Shown here piece after piece: positions 1-11,441 of a stretch of 64,000 nt of DNA. The notes under the pieces are model-generated. The model searched no databases and was not told where the DNA came from. It saw only the letters and a list, made by a program, of their open reading frames with translations. This stretch comes from Alentia gelatinosa (Eukaryota; Annelida; Polychaeta; Phyllodocida; Polynoidae). Numbering within the stretch: the stretch's first letter is position 1; every line of letters begins with the position of its first letter. The stretch covers positions 63,144,306-63,208,305 of the forward strand of contig OX465583.1 of assembly GCA_950022655.1 (NCBI GenBank), given 5' to 3'. Both the position numbers and the translations under genes were made by a program.

Positions 1-840
1 CTATATGCCTACTGATCATTTGTCTTTGCTTTTGAACCAGCTATTGAAGCACAACCTTGCTCATATTATCTGTTGTTTATTCTGTACATACATTGCAATA
101 GCATCAACATGGATGAAAAGGATTTGCATATTACTGGAGCTGGTGATGCGTTGAGGCCAATACATCTGGATTGAGCATTTACTTGGATAATTCTTAAAAA
201 AAAGACAACGACAACAACACAATTACCTTCCTACCCAAAAATACTTATATACCTGCCAACAGACCCACGAACCTGTACAACCTTGTATGGCTCGAAAGTA
301 TGTTTTGTGGCACCCTAATATGTAATCTTAGTAGAGCTAACTGTGGGTTGCGTGGTGCGCTTGTAGGATTTGTTTTTTCCTAGATCAAAGATCAAAGATC
401 ACTGAGTACACTCGTGGTGATAGCTCGTCCACGGATGGAAACGTTGTAGTAATAACGTAGTCATCTGGTGGTCACATCTGGAGTACATCGTAGATTGTGC
501 CAGAGAATTGGTCGTATAGTTCTTTGATTGTGCTGAACCCAGGTGAGTCCCAATTTCTATTTTGTAAGGGAAGTCCTCATTTCTTTCCTTTTTTTAAATT
601 TCTATTATTCAGACAAAATTTTAAGACAAATTGTATTCGCCTTTTGGCATTCCTGCATACAGTAGTCAGAAGTGGAACAAGCATTCGATATTGACAAGGT
701 TGTAATACCAGAGTACACAGATATAAATAAACAACCACACATAGGACACAAGAAAAAAAACATCTAGTTCTCTACAGGCAGAACAATTATGTGATTTAAT
801 CTCATATGTGATCTTATGATCTTATCTTGTGCCAATTCCA
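1..840. other. Intergenic, no gene seen
   Basis: AT-rich sequence with only short chance ORFs and no recognisable domain. A short direct repeat of a GATCAAA-type heptamer lies near 383-400. It borders the minisatellite that follows. Confidence 0.6.
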
Positions 841-865
841 GACGACTGACCACGTGTATGAGAGG

Positions 866-1650
866 AAATGTATGACTGCATACATGGGAACATATATGAC
901 TGCATACATGGGAACATATATGACTGCATACGTGGGGACATATACGACTGCATATGTGGGGACATGACTGCATACATGGGGACATAAATGGCTGCATACA
1001 TGGGAACATATATGACTACAAACGTGGGGACATGACTACGTGGGGATATATATGACTGCATACATGGGGACATTTGACTGCATACGTGGGGACATATATG
1101 GCTGCATACCTGGGAATATATATATGAGTGCATATGTGGGGACATGTATGGCTGCATACATGGGGACATATATGGCTGCATACATGGGAACGTATATGAC
1201 TGCATACGTGGGGATATATTTGACTGCATACATGGGAACATATGACTGCATACATGGGGACATACGACTGCATATGTGGAGACATGACTGCATACATAGG
1301 GACATCTATGGCTGCATACATGGGAACATATATGACTATGCATACGTGGGGACATGACTGTACGTGGGGACATATTTGACTGCATATGTGGGGACATATG
1401 ACTGCATACCTAGGGACATATATGACTGCATACATGGGGACATATATGGCTGCATACGTGGGGACATATCTGACTACATACATGGGAACATATATGACTG
1501 CATACGTGGGGACATGACTGTGTACGTGGGGACATAACTGCATATGTGGGAACATATGACTGCATACTTGGGGACATATGGCTGCATACATGGGAACATA
1601 TGACTCCATACGTGGGGACATATATGGCTGCATACTTGGGGACATATGAC
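866..1650. repeat. Minisatellite, ~24-bp unit, about 30 copies
   Basis: The unit reads roughly TATGACTGCATACATGGGGA followed by CATA, with variants CATACGTGG, CATATGTGG and CATACCTGG and some shorter units of 21-22 bp. Because the main unit is a multiple of three and lacks stops on the minus strand, it produces several overlapping long minus-strand frames of Met/Ser/Cys/His-rich repeats. These are repeat artefacts and not proteins. It sits about 0.9 kb upstream of the first UGT gene. Confidence 0.95.
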
Positions 1651-2478
1651 TGTTCACAGCTTCCATTTACTTACTACATTTACTGATTAGCTAATCATTC
1701 ACTACTAAATGTTGCTCTAATCAATTGACCTTTTCTTTAGATTATAATATGGAATAATTTCCTAATGGGTCTTAAAAAGTGTGCATAATGAGTCGGAGGA
1801 CAGTAGTAAGTGCTTTGAGAATCCACTGGCCTGCCTCCCATGCTTAAGACGTACATCAATGCAGACAAAAGATTCCTATACTCTCAATGATGTCACCTAG
1901 CAGGAAAACTGTGTGCCAGTGGATTCCCCAAGCTCTAAGTCTAGTTTGTTAACAATTCCTCTCCCATAGAGCGTAGTGAGGACCTTGTACAGAATATCAC
2001 TTAGAGAGTGTGAGATCTTATGAGAGGAGTGTCAAGACATTCTCACATTTATGTGGCATGTATCTGAGATGTGTATTGCTTGGGTCATGTCTTCTATGAA
2101 GTGTTTCAGTGCCCTATCTCTACCATGTGTCTATGGCAGGTCTCTTGACTCTTAATTGGCACTATCAATTTTAAATCAAAAAGTAATCCTTGCATTCTAA
2201 GCATTTAACTTGTTAATGTCTTATTTCATTCCTGGTATAGATAGATAAGATATGGGTTTCACTCTGTTAAATGAATGCATTATCGCATTAGTTGAGCTGT
2301 ATTCTTCACAGGATATTCGCAAGGATTCACTGTCTTCATTCTTTTGTTTAAGATTATTTTTTGAAAGTCATTTTTTCAGTCTGCACCATTTCATTAGAAT
2401 GAGATGGTGACATATCCTCGATCAGTTTTTAAGCATGCTCTCATTCATTTCTCAAATCTGCAAATATCTTCCTTACAG
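1651..2478. other. Upstream region of first UGT, probable 5' intron
   Basis: No coding sequence is seen. The region ends in a pyrimidine-rich stretch and a good acceptor (CTTCCTTACAG, AG at 2477-2478), so an intron inside the 5' UTR is likely, with a non-coding first exon and promoter further upstream. The promoter itself could not be placed. Confidence 0.45.
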
Positions 2479-2525
2479 GATCGACAGTCTTTGACCTATG
2501 TCGGAGGGTTCTTCACAAGGCCAAC

Positions 2526-4097
2526 ATGTCTTTCAAGTGGTTTCTCCTTTTAACTGCCGCCATGGGATTTAGTCTTTGTGAAGGAGCAAAGATCCTCATC
2601 TACCCAGTTGACAGTGGTTTCAATTCTCGACTAATGAACCTAGTGAAAGTTGCCGATATTTTGAATGCCAATGGTCACAATGCAACAGTTCTTGTTAATA
2701 ATAGAGTTGGTCAAATGCTCAAGCCCAAAATGACTAAACTTCTCATATATAAGGTACCCAATGTAAATAAACTGCCCCTGGCTACAGATCCAGAAGTCTT
2801 GGAAAAACTGAAGAATTTTTCGATTTTTGGAGATTTTATAGGTTGGTGGACAGGCCTAATGATGCCTTTCTGTGAAAGTGTTATGGGAACACATGTCCTT
2901 CAGGATCTGAAAGCTGAGGGCTATGATCTTGTGATCATTGACAATATCTGGGATTGTGGGCGCTACTTTGTGGAGTACCTGAACGCTCCCGCCATGACTT
3001 ACAGTAACCATGGCTTTACATACCACAGTGAAGTGTTTTATCCAATTTTGCCATCATTTATTTGTACTCCAATGAGTGAAACATGTGCCTCTGATAAAAT
3101 GAATTTTCAACAACGGACATTAAACTTTCTGCAAGGATTATTTGTCCACTATAATATTCTCCCAAAGGTTGCTCAGATATATGACCAGAAGATTGGCCAG
3201 AAGTACAACATAAATGCATCTACACCTTATTCAGATTTCATTATCCATAGAGCACCTGTTATCGTAAATGGAGACTTTGTTCTAGATTATCCTCGCCCTT
3301 TGATGCCCCACGTAATTATGATTCCAGGACTTTTTAATACACCACCAAAAGCATTGCCAGAGGACCTTCAGAACTTTGTAGAAGGATCAGCTCCTCATGG
3401 TGTAGTAGTGGTGAGTTTTGGTTCAATGGTGTCTCAGATAGACGAAGACAAGGCTGAGATATTTGCAAAGGTGCTTGGAGAATTACCACACAGAGTGATA
3501 TGGAGATATACAGGAGAGGAACCACATTCTCTTAGAGACAACACCAAGCTGGTCAGCTGGTTCCCCCAGGGAGATGTGCTAGCCCATCCACTTGTCAAAA
3601 TGTTTGTTACACACTGTGGAATTTCTGGTACTTATGAGGCTGCTATGAATGGACTGCCAGTAATTGCCATTCCACTTTTTGGTGACCAAGAGTATAATTC
3701 AAGGAAACTGGTTGAACGGGGTGGTATGGGTGTCCGTGTTGTTCTTAAAACTGTCACTGAAACCATTTTTCGGGATGCTGTAACAGAGGTCTTGTCAAAT
3801 AAAACATACGTATCGAATGCTAAAAAGGTTTCAGCACTTTTGCAAGATGAAGAGATGCCAGCACAGAAAAAATTACTCTACTGGGTTGATTACACCATAC
3901 GCCACAATGGAGCACGGCATCTCATTTCTGAGACTGCCCTAGGCATGAATAACTTTGTATTTTATTCTCTAGATGTCATTGTAATCCTCCTGGCGATACT
4001 TTCCATAATGTTTAGTATTATTATAGGTATTTGCTACTTCAGTGCCAGGTTTATATACCACCGCCTGGGTACAGAAAGAAAACTAAAAACAACATGA
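2526..4097 (+). CDS. UDP-glycosyltransferase (UGT family, ER membrane), copy 1
   Basis: Predicted family-1 glycosyltransferase that would transfer a sugar from a UDP-sugar to small lipophilic acceptors in the ER lumen. The 523-residue single-exon frame has the usual family length. Seen: signal peptide 1-20 (ending SLCEG); acceptor-binding half to about 250; conserved IIDNIWDCG with the expected catalytic Asp139; donor half with SFGS (297-300), WFPQ (345-348), THCG (362-365), E371 and DQ (387-388); a membrane anchor at about 480-503; and the tail KLKTT, which fits a KxKxx ER-retrieval signal. Odd: the position of the usual catalytic His (SH in most UGTs) is Arg35 in FNSRLMNL. The THGG motif reads THCG, a change the family signature tolerates. 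An acceptor 47 bases upstream suggests a leader intron. It is a tandem paralogue of the gene at 15536. The sugar donor and acceptor cannot be told from sequence. Confidence 0.95.
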   Translation: MSFKWFLLLTAAMGFSLCEGAKILIYPVDSGFNSRLMNLVKVADILNANGHNATVLVNNRVGQMLKPKMTKLLIYKVPNVNKLPLATDPEVLEKLKNFSIFGDFIGWWTGLMMPFCESVMGTHVLQDLKAEGYDLVIIDNIWDCGRYFVEYLNAPAMTYSNHGFTYHSEVFYPILPSFICTPMSETCASDKMNFQQRTLNFLQGLFVHYNILPKVAQIYDQKIGQKYNINASTPYSDFIIHRAPVIVNGDFVLDYPRPLMPHVIMIPGLFNTPPKALPEDLQNFVEGSAPHGVVVVSFGSMVSQIDEDKAEIFAKVLGELPHRVIWRYTGEEPHSLRDNTKLVSWFPQGDVLAHPLVKMFVTHCGISGTYEAAMNGLPVIAIPLFGDQEYNSRKLVERGGMGVRVVLKTVTETIFRDAVTEVLSNKTYVSNAKKVSALLQDEEMPAQKKLLYWVDYTIRHNGARHLISETALGMNNFVFYSLDVIVILLAILSIMFSIIIGICYFSARFIYHRLGTERKLKTT

Positions 4098-4705
4098 CAT
4101 TCTGATAAATAATTCAAGAAACAACAAGATTTCACAAGATGTGTATAGCATCTGGCAATGTTATTGCTAAGCGAGTGCATAATACATTTAGAAATCATCA
4201 ATGTTTATGGATTTTGTTATTCTTTTTATCATTTGTAGTTAAATTTTGATAAATAATAGACCTCAGATATCATTTAGAATGAGGAATTATCAAGACATCT
4301 GAGCTATTGAGTAGGGATAAATTATTGAAATTGTCTCCATGAAGAAAGTTTAATTTGATGTCATTTATACGTTGGTGGGCTCATGATTTAAGAAATACAG
4401 TTTTGTCATAAAGCAGTTATTCAACTGGGATATCAGAATGAGTAGGACCATAGATAGATAGATCCCAAGTTGAGTTGTATAAAAGACACCTGTTATATTG
4501 ATGTGGAATCTTATGAGATATTATTCCAGTCACCCTACAAAATCTTGCAAATAATTGAAATAGGCTAGGGTAGAATATGATTATGTAGAGTGCCAACATC
4601 TTGCATGTGTAAATATGTTATTTTGATATATTTTCTTTTTTAAAAGCTACAAAAATGTGACTAGATTATCCTTAGTATGGATTAAGGGCAATATGATTGA
4701 GAGGC
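4098..4705. other. 3' flank of first UGT
   Basis: AT-rich, with no ORF of interest. No canonical AATAAA was found close to the stop. AATAAT-type variants occur near 4110 and 4250, so the polyadenylation site is uncertain. Confidence 0.5.
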
Positions 4706-4709
4706 AGTA

Positions 4710-5290
4710 TGCCTACTGGCCTTTTTTATTAGGTTAAAGGCAGATATTAAAGGAAAGTTACCGAAAAAAAGACCCAAAATCAATTCATGTGGTCCAGAGG
4801 AAGCCTTTTATGTAATAAAAATGAATTTTGAAAGACATTTTCATTTTTCACAATTTTCACTCCCCCTGAGTGCCTATACCTCCACCTACCCCTGCCCTCC
4901 ACCTGGATGCCTATACCTCCACCTACCCCTACCCTCCCCTTGAGTGCCTATACCTCCACCAACCCCTAACTTCCCCCTGGATGCCTTTACCTCCACCAAC
5001 CCCTGCCGTCCCCCTAAAAGCCTATACTTTAGGCTTCCGTCGAGCCTAAACTTTGGATGACTTTGGCTGAAGTGGACCCAAAATCAATCCATGTGGTCCA
5101 GAGGAAGTCTTTTATGTATTAAAAATTAATTTTGAAAGACCTTTTCATTTTTCACAATTTTGGACTTTAGGCTTCCGTCCAGCCTAAACTTTGGATGACT
5201 TTGGCTGAAGTGGACCCAAAATCAATTCATGTGGTCCAGAGGAAGCCTTTTATGTATTAAAAATTAATTTTGAAAGACATTATTGTTTTT
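4710..5290. repeat. Composite repeat: pyrimidine minisatellite plus 138-bp units
   Basis: Starts with a segment shared with 12128-12275 (TTTTTATTAGGTTAAAGGCA onward). Next come about four units of a roughly 38-bp C-rich minisatellite (GCCTATACCTCCACC core, 4862-5030), then two units of a 138-bp repeat. The TGACTTTGGCTGAAGTGGA marker occurs at 5058 and 5196, exactly 138 bp apart. The same composite lies upstream of the second UGT, in the same order and orientation. Confidence 0.9.
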
Positions 5291-6264
5291 CACATTTTTT
5301 TACTTAAGTTTGATATCATTGAAAGATAGGTAGGATTGCTGGATAAAACAGACATGAGACATGACAAAAACAATCATAGATAGGAGACCAGATTATTAAA
5401 AGTTGCATTTGATAGCCTACCATATGTGATACCTGAAAATTTGGCAAATGGTCTGGAAAATCATGGAAATTTGTATCAAGAAACCCTGATACAGTCTCAG
5501 CTTTATAACTGCTGTAATTCTAAAGACGTACATCCTATTATCTCAATGATGCCACCTAGCGGGAATACTCTGTACTTGGCGCCCTAGTGCCTTTATTTGG
5601 ACTGGAATTTAAAGGTTTCACTGGGAGGCCTGCATGCAGTCCCTGGCATGCCATGCAATTCATCATCCTTGTCGTGTCCTGTTCGCTACCTTCGCCACCC
5701 GTTGCCATAGCGAAAAATAATTAATAATTAATTAAATGAAATTACTGCACAAAGGCACACCAACAAGGTCCTTGCAAGGCTGAGCATGACCAGGGAATGG
5801 GACGTGTCTCCTCTGACAGGTGAGGAATAGTGAGGCACGCCATCTGGTGAGAAATGAGTCGCCCTCTGTGTATTAATAAAGGAAACAGTAATACTTTGGT
5901 TTCAGACTCAGAATGCTCAAAATTTCATGTTCCAAAATTGAAAATGGGTTATAACTCTGGCAATTCAATATTATGAGAGATAAGTGTCTCACCATGTGTG
6001 ACAAATGTTTTCAGGAAGATGGCAAACTTATTCTCGAGTTTATACATGGTTTCTGTTTTAAGCAGAGGGATGAATTTCAAATGCCCTACAACATGGGCTT
6101 GTTAAGCTACCTTATGGGTAAACCAATGGGACTTGGGTAGTGGACTTTTAAAGCAAGCACCGGTCTGCTTGGAGGGGGCGCAGGACAATATAAGTCCGGC
6201 GAATAAATGAAATGAGAATACTCTCACTACTGGCATCACTTTGATCAATATTTATACCCCGACA
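5291..6264. other. Intergenic, no gene seen
   Basis: No coding region or named repeat recognised. It contains a short AT-rich run (AATTAATAATTAATT, near 5720). Confidence 0.5.
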
Positions 6265-6507
6265 TTATCCATAACGATAATCTTCTAATAGATTCTCTTT
6301 GTTGCGTTTAGATTGTTGGGCAGAGGGGAAAGTCAGAGAAGAAGAACCGGGGGTTGATACGTTAGATATATTTCTCTTACGGGCGCCTTCCGCAGCGGGT
6401 TCCTTGTCTAGGGTAATGCCCGGGTCTACAGGGGTCTGAGAGGCGGCCAGTGGTGGGAAGTCCGCCCGGTCGTCAGAGCGACAATCAGGGATTTCGCCGT
6501 CCTTCAT
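6265..6507 (-). CDS. Unrecognised 80-codon ORF, possible retroelement ORF1 start
   Basis: An ATG-initiated frame of polar, low-complexity character. It contains a DFPPLAAS stretch and a basic patch (EGARKRN, QQSKRNKEN), and ends DYRYG. FPPL-type segments in disordered, charged sequence are common near the start of non-LTR retrotransposon ORF1 proteins, which is the only hint of function. No zinc knuckle or other domain is visible and no downstream reverse transcriptase was found. It may equally be a chance ORF or an isolated exon. Confidence 0.2.
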   Translation of the reverse strand: MKDGEIPDCRSDDRADFPPLAASQTPVDPGITLDKEPAAEGARKRNISNVSTPGSSSLTFPSAQQSKRNKENLLEDYRYG

Positions 6508-7019
6508 ATCGGGATCTTGTAGGGTGGCCTAGGCTCAGCGTGTAGACACAGAAAATCGAGTCAAATCACATCAAAACACAATTACATCCAGCATCCAATA
6601 ATCTATATCGTTATGGGCAACTTATCTGAATCTGTAAAGTGGTCTTCTCATTATATATCAGGTCTCATTCGGTACTATCCTGGCCTTTCCCACGGAGACC
6701 GGCGCCGGCATGTCCTCACACCTTGACCGCCATCACTGAAGCGCCCGTCTGGGAATGTGAGTGTTGGGGTTTCAATTCCCGCTCTTGGCAAACCAATATC
6801 TCTCTTCTTTTTTTTATGTTTCGGACATGGACTTCATTGGGGCCTGCCTTATAAACGGCGCCAGGAAGGCGCATCGCTGCAAGTGGGCCTCCTGTCTTGG
6901 CGATTGGACCCCCAGCCGACGCCATCGCTGGAAACTTGTTCAATATTAAAACTGAGCCTGAGATCTAAATTAATACACAGGTTGAATCGTGACCATGGTT
7001 TATGTTTTTGGTCCTCCAA
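6508..7019. other. Non-coding, possible SINE remnant
   Basis: Short frames exist on both strands but none is recognised. Near 6770-6785 a GGGGTTTCAATTCCCGC string resembles a Pol III B box. No convincing A box was found, so a SINE call is not made. Confidence 0.3.
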
Positions 7020-7162
7020 AGGCATTCCTACGGTCTACGATTTCCACCCATTTCTATGATCTCAATTATTGGAGACCTCCCAATAGGCCACAATTTGGGC
7101 TTTTCAAATCGTAGCTATCGGGAAGTATGTCGTAGACCATCGTGGTAGGTGGGGGCCCGGCT
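7020..7162. mobile_element. Right-end fragment of a TAA-target MITE
   Basis: The last ~85 bp (ATCGTGGTAGGTGGGGGCCC then GGCT, followed by TAA) match the right terminus of the complete element at 51641-52042. The left terminus is missing or too diverged to place. Confidence 0.7.
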
Positions 7163-7165
7163 TAA

Positions 7166-7890
7166 TGCGGTGTATGGTGTATTAGCCTGAGTCATTTCCC
7201 CAAATCCATATACTACTCACGAAATGCTAACCTGGCTTGTTAAGAGAGATATTTTGGCAATTTCTTCTGATACTCTCAAAGTACACTGCAAAAACTACAG
7301 GGTCAAACCAAGTTCAATATTCAATAGTTTCCTACAGGATCCAGGTTATAAACTGGTTTATAATGCTCCGAATCTGACTTAAAATGTGGCTAGACTGAAA
7401 TTCACTCTCACAGCAACCGCAGATTGGGTTACAATTTGGAACATGAAATGCCCGCGTCGCTTGACACAGTGTTGGGGGAAGTGGAAATCGTCCAAGCAGA
7501 TCTTCTGAATGTGTAGGGACTGTCCATAAGTCCAAAAGTGTCCCCCGCACATAGAGACAAAGTGAACCAGACCTAGGCCTGGAGAGTGAAGAGCCACAAG
7601 AGTGAGATTCTCGTACAGAACTTAACTGAATCCTCTGATTTTTTGTGTGTTTCTCTACTCAGATGTATTTCTATCCTTCATATTTCTTTCTAGCTGTACT
7701 GTAATCATAATTTAGAACTGTACTTTTCCGATCTCCTTGCCTTGAGAGAAGACAATGAGATCACATTTCACTGGTATTTATATAAATAATGGTATGTATG
7801 TCATAGACACCATACGCTGGTTCCCGGGGTATCCGCTAGGGGGTTCGGCGGAGATATAAGTAGCCAGTGGTGTACACAGGCGAGAACCAG
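7166..7890. other. Intergenic, no gene seen
   Basis: Only chance frames. Nothing recognised. Confidence 0.5.
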
Positions 7891-7892
7891 CC

Positions 7893-8215
7893 AACAGACA
7901 CCACAGCACTGTTAAGCGTGGCAGTAATTCTGTGTAGACTTACACTAATAATATACTTCGCCATTAACCTGTACTTTTAGCATGCAAAGTGTATTATTAC
8001 AATGATTTCTGATGATAAATGAGATTATTATGATTGCTTCTAAATAACTAACATTGAATGAACATTCAAGAAACTTATTTCGAAGTTCATGATGATTTGA
8101 CCTCATTATGGACAGGACTATTTTTGCGGAATCTCATGCCAGAATCTCTGTGTAGGCAATTCCAGGTGCCCTATACATTTCTTATGGAGACTCTGTAATC
8201 GGTGGGTAATAAATA
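7893..8215. mobile_element. Dispersed inverted-repeat element, 5'-truncated copy
   Basis: It matches 62150-62427 over most of its length, from the GGCAGTAATTCTGTGTAGAC region through CCAGGTGCCCTATACATTTC to the terminus GGTGGGTAATAAA. The matching left terminus (TTTATTACCCACC) is not clear here. Roughly 85 percent identity by eye. Confidence 0.8.
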
Positions 8216-9045
8216 AGGAATACATGTACTGTTTAAAACCAAGAGATTGATGACCAGATCAGAGGGAGAAAAGTTTAAAGAATCTATAGAATGAAAATCA
8301 CCAAGGCTATTGCTGGTTAACTTTGATGTTATGAAATCGACAGGCCTTATTATGCAGGGTTCTTATTGCACCTGGGAAATGTGACTAACCTGGAAAACTA
8401 ATTGAATTTTGAAATTCTTTCATTTAATGTTAGACCTGGAAAATTGGCTATTTCACAGTCTGAAACCTCATGACATACAGTAACTCAGAAATATTCAGTT
8501 ACTTGATTCCCACATTATATATATCATCTTAAGAAAACCAAATGTTCCTTTTATAATCTGTGTTCCCCCTCATTATTTCATTACTAGGATTATGATAATT
8601 TTTCAAGGATTATGAGTTGCATTAGTCTGACGCTATTTGCTGGGAAAACAATTCGTTTGCACAAATAATATTGTTATTTCAAAAATCAAAACTTACCTTT
8701 CTGGGTCTTTGGGGTATTTTTTTCGTCAGAATAATAAAGTATCATCACAAGATCGTCATAAATGATAATTGCACTTATTTTTCACATACTACTTCGGAAA
8801 GAAAGGAATGCACTTGCACTGTTTCTTTGTTATTCATTGTAATCTCACAGACAAATGTTCAAATTGCACGAAGACTTTGTTTGAAAATACAACTATTAAA
8901 TTCAAAATGTTTAGCTTTTTCTTGTTGTTCACATATATTGTCGATATATATTTTAGAATTTGAGAAAAATAGGCGACGTCAGTTGACACAATGTTATAAT
9001 AAATAAAATTATGAGACCTTAGATTGTGTAATAGATGAATGGGAA
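8216..9045. other. AT-rich intergenic, no gene seen
   Basis: A 111-codon plus-strand frame at 8671-9006 is AT-driven, with no recognisable motif. It is not called a gene. Confidence 0.55.
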
Positions 9046-9049
9046 ACCA

Positions 9050-10190
9050 ATTGAATTGGCAGTCAGATGGATGGGCAGTCAGCTGAATTGATGGTCAGGT
9101 GGATGGTGAGTCAGGTGTGGATGAGCATTCAGATGAATGGAGATGTATGTTTTTATGATGGTCTTTTTGCTGTACCTTCAAATGGAACGGGTTCTTAGGC
9201 ATCACGAAAACCAGCCAACTGGCTGATGATGCCATTTATTGTTTTTTTCTTATAAACATGTTATCATGAAGATTACTGTAAAAATGCTGAACCAGTAAAA
9301 GATTGAAAAAAAAGTGGATGGGCAGACAGGTGGATAGACAGATTAGTGGGCAGTCAGTTGGATGGGCATCTATGTGGATGGGCAGTCAGATGAATGGTAG
9401 ACAGGTGGATTGCTACATTGTCAGGCCACCAAAGAGAACAGGAAGAAATTCCTAACGAATGCGACAACAATGCGTGGTGTTTTCCATAACACTGGCAAGA
9501 AAGAAATTCTTGACTTCCTCAGGGAATGTAAGATTTTCGATAAGATATGATTGAGAAAAGTAAGATGCCTTGATCAACCAGGCAGCATAGCTCGTTATTC
9601 CAACAGGATATGCAAATTTGAGTAAAGTAAACCAAAGTAAGTCTAATTATACAAATTGGACGTTGAACTAAACAAACAAACAAAAGACAGATGGATAGAC
9701 AGGTTAGTGGACAGTCAGATGAAGGGTAGACAGGTGGATAGACAGATCAGTGGGCAGTCAGATGAAGGGTAGACAGGTGGATAGACAGATCAGTGGGCAG
9801 TCAGATGAAGGGTAGACAGGTGGATAGACAGATCAGTGGGCAGTCAGATGAAGGGTAGACAGGGGATAGACAGATTAGTGGGCAGTCAGATGAAGGGTAG
9901 ACAGGTGCATAGACAGATTAGTGGGCAGTCAGATGAAGGGTAGACAGGTGGATAAACAGATCAGTGGGCAGTCAGATGAAGGGTAGACAGGTGGATAGAC
10001 AGATCAGTGGGCAGTCAGATGAAGGGGAGACGGGTGGATAGACAGATCAGTGGGCAGTCAGATGAAGGGTAGACAGGGGATAGACAGATTAGTGGGCAGT
10101 CAGATGAAGGGTAGACAGGTGCATAGACAGATTAGTGGGCAGTCAGATGAAGGGTAGACAGGTGCATAGACAGATCAGTGGGCAGGAGCT
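9050..10190. repeat. 43-bp minisatellite with degenerate flanks and a higher-order period
   Basis: The core array at about 9685-10185 has roughly 11-12 units of 43 bp (GGGCAGTCAGATGAAGGGTA then GACAGGTGGATAGACAGATC then AGT). Degenerate units (GGCAGTCAGATGGATGG types) extend left to about 9050. A five-unit block with one shortened unit repeats at a 214-bp spacing (the variant AGGGGATAGA at 9861 and 10075), showing higher-order amplification. Confidence 0.93.
9425..9682 (+). mobile_element. Insertion with SINE-type tail inside the 43-bp array
   Basis: Non-repeat sequence interrupts the degenerate array and ends in AAGTAAGTCTAATTATACAA then ATTGGACGTTGAAC and (AAAC)n. This is the same 3' tail as the SINE at 11138-11441. 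No tRNA-like head is seen in this copy, so it is a 5'-truncated SINE or a related element. Confidence 0.6.
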
Positions 10191-10253
10191 GAGCCCAGTG
10201 TAACGTGGGTCCCATTTATCTGACTTCCAATCCACATAACTGCCCATTCTTTT

Positions 10254-10492
10254 GGGGGTGGGGAGTTAGCTCGGTGGTTGGAGCACCGGACTTGTAACCC
10301 CAAGGTTGTAAGACTATGTGGGTTCGAGAACTCTCACCTCGGTAAATGTGTAGGGGTGAGATTTCTACCTGAATTCATCACATAGATTCGATCACCACCC
10401 TAGTGATGTAAAAGAACTTTGAGAAAGTCTGGAAAGGACCAATAATGGTTGACTGGACGTAAAATCAAGCAAAACAAACAAACAATTCAACT
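10254..10492 (+). mobile_element. tRNA-derived SINE
   Basis: The head has a Pol III A-box-like TTAGCTCGGTGGTTGGAGC and a B box GTGGGTTCGAG, with a CTTGTAA loop resembling a Thr (TGT) anticodon loop. The body contains AATGTGTAGGGGTGAGATTT, and the 3' end is ACTGGACGTAAAATC followed by (AAAC)n. It lies between the 43-bp array and an inverted copy of that array. Confidence 0.85.
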
Positions 10493-10496
10493 GTCC

Positions 10497-10645
10497 ATCT
10501 CACTGGCTTCGCATCCACCAGACAGCCCACTGATCTGCTCATCCACCTGACCATCCATTCATCTGACTGCCCCATCACCTGACTTATCCATCTGATTTCA
10601 CATCCACCTGACTGCCCACTTATCTACCTGTCTGGCCACTTTAAA
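10497..10645. repeat. Inverted degenerate copy of the 43-bp array
   Basis: Reads CATCCACCTGACTGCCCA, ATCTACCTGTC and similar, which is the reverse complement of the array to its left. Together with that array it forms an imperfect inverted repeat around the SINE at 10254-10492. Confidence 0.8.
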
Positions 10646-11137
10646 TTTGTTATGTTCTGATTCATTCTATCTTAATGTAACTTCACAACTGATGACGTTT
10701 GAAAGCTGTAGATAATCATACCAGAATAACCGGCGGCATACACCCTAGAAAAACAAGTAGTGAAACCATTTCACAAACAGTGCGAACTTGCACCATATTT
10801 CAACAAATCTTTGAATGGTCTCTCTCTTGAACATCTAAACAACTCATATAATCGTCTCTTGTGTATAAAAACATTAATATTCTGAAAACTGTAAAATGTA
10901 CTGTATTTACCTTCATTTTTCCTGTTAACTGCAGTATTCAGCAGAAAATTGAAGGCTCTCATTGATATGTACATTTCCCTACATGGCGGAAATGGCTTAT
11001 TTCTGCAGTCAGGTTCGATGTGCCCCCTGGTCTGCTGGGATGGACTGCAATTACCAATCTGTCCACCCTATTGGTCCCTTGCCTCCTCACAGTGCAGACC
11101 GGACATGCTTGTATGCAAGCATAACTAAAGCGACCGG
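10646..11137. other. Intergenic, no gene seen
   Basis: Only short chance frames. Nothing recognised. Confidence 0.5.
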
Positions 11138-11441
11138 GATGGGGAATTAGCTCAGTGGTAAAGAGCACTGGACCTGTAACCCCAAGGTTGTCAGACTTTG
11201 TTGATTCGGTTCCCACTGCAGCCACTTTTCTCCTCCACCCCAAGCAGTGGTAGATTTACTGCTATATCAAAGGCTAATCCTTCTCATGCCATGTCTATGT
11301 GGTGTGGGAAGTAAAAGAACTCTCGCCTTGGGAAATGTGTAGGGGTGAGATTTCCAACTTCATTCATCTCATAGATTCAGTCAAACCCAAAGTAAGTCTA
11401 ATTGAACAAATTGGACGTTAAACTACCCAAACAAACAAAAG
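11138..11441 (+). mobile_element. tRNA-derived SINE, full-length copy
   Basis: The A-box-like stretch GAATTAGCTCAGTGGTAAAG lies near 11144. A CTGTAA anticodon-loop-like segment and B-box-like GATTCGGTTCCC follow. A body of about 200 bp contains GAAATGTGTAGGGGTGAGA, and the tail is GAACAAATTGGACGTTAAAC with (AAAC)n. It is longer than the copy at 10254 because it keeps an extra central segment (11225-11310). Confidence 0.88.

Noticed and set aside
822..1666. Long overlapping minus-strand ORFs rich in Met, Cys and His
   Set aside because: They are translations of the 24-bp minisatellite. Several frames stay open because the unit has no stop.
8671..9006. A 111-codon ORF as a small secreted or membrane protein
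   Set aside because: Very AT-rich, with no signal peptide, recognisable motif or splice context. Expected by chance at this composition.
9685..10190. A CRISPR-like array of regularly spaced repeats
   Set aside because: Units are directly adjacent with no unique spacers, and the genome is animal. It is a minisatellite.
10254..10330. A functional tRNA gene (Thr-like)
   Set aside because: A- and B-box-like motifs are present but the acceptor and T stems do not pair, and a SINE body and (AAAC)n tail follow.
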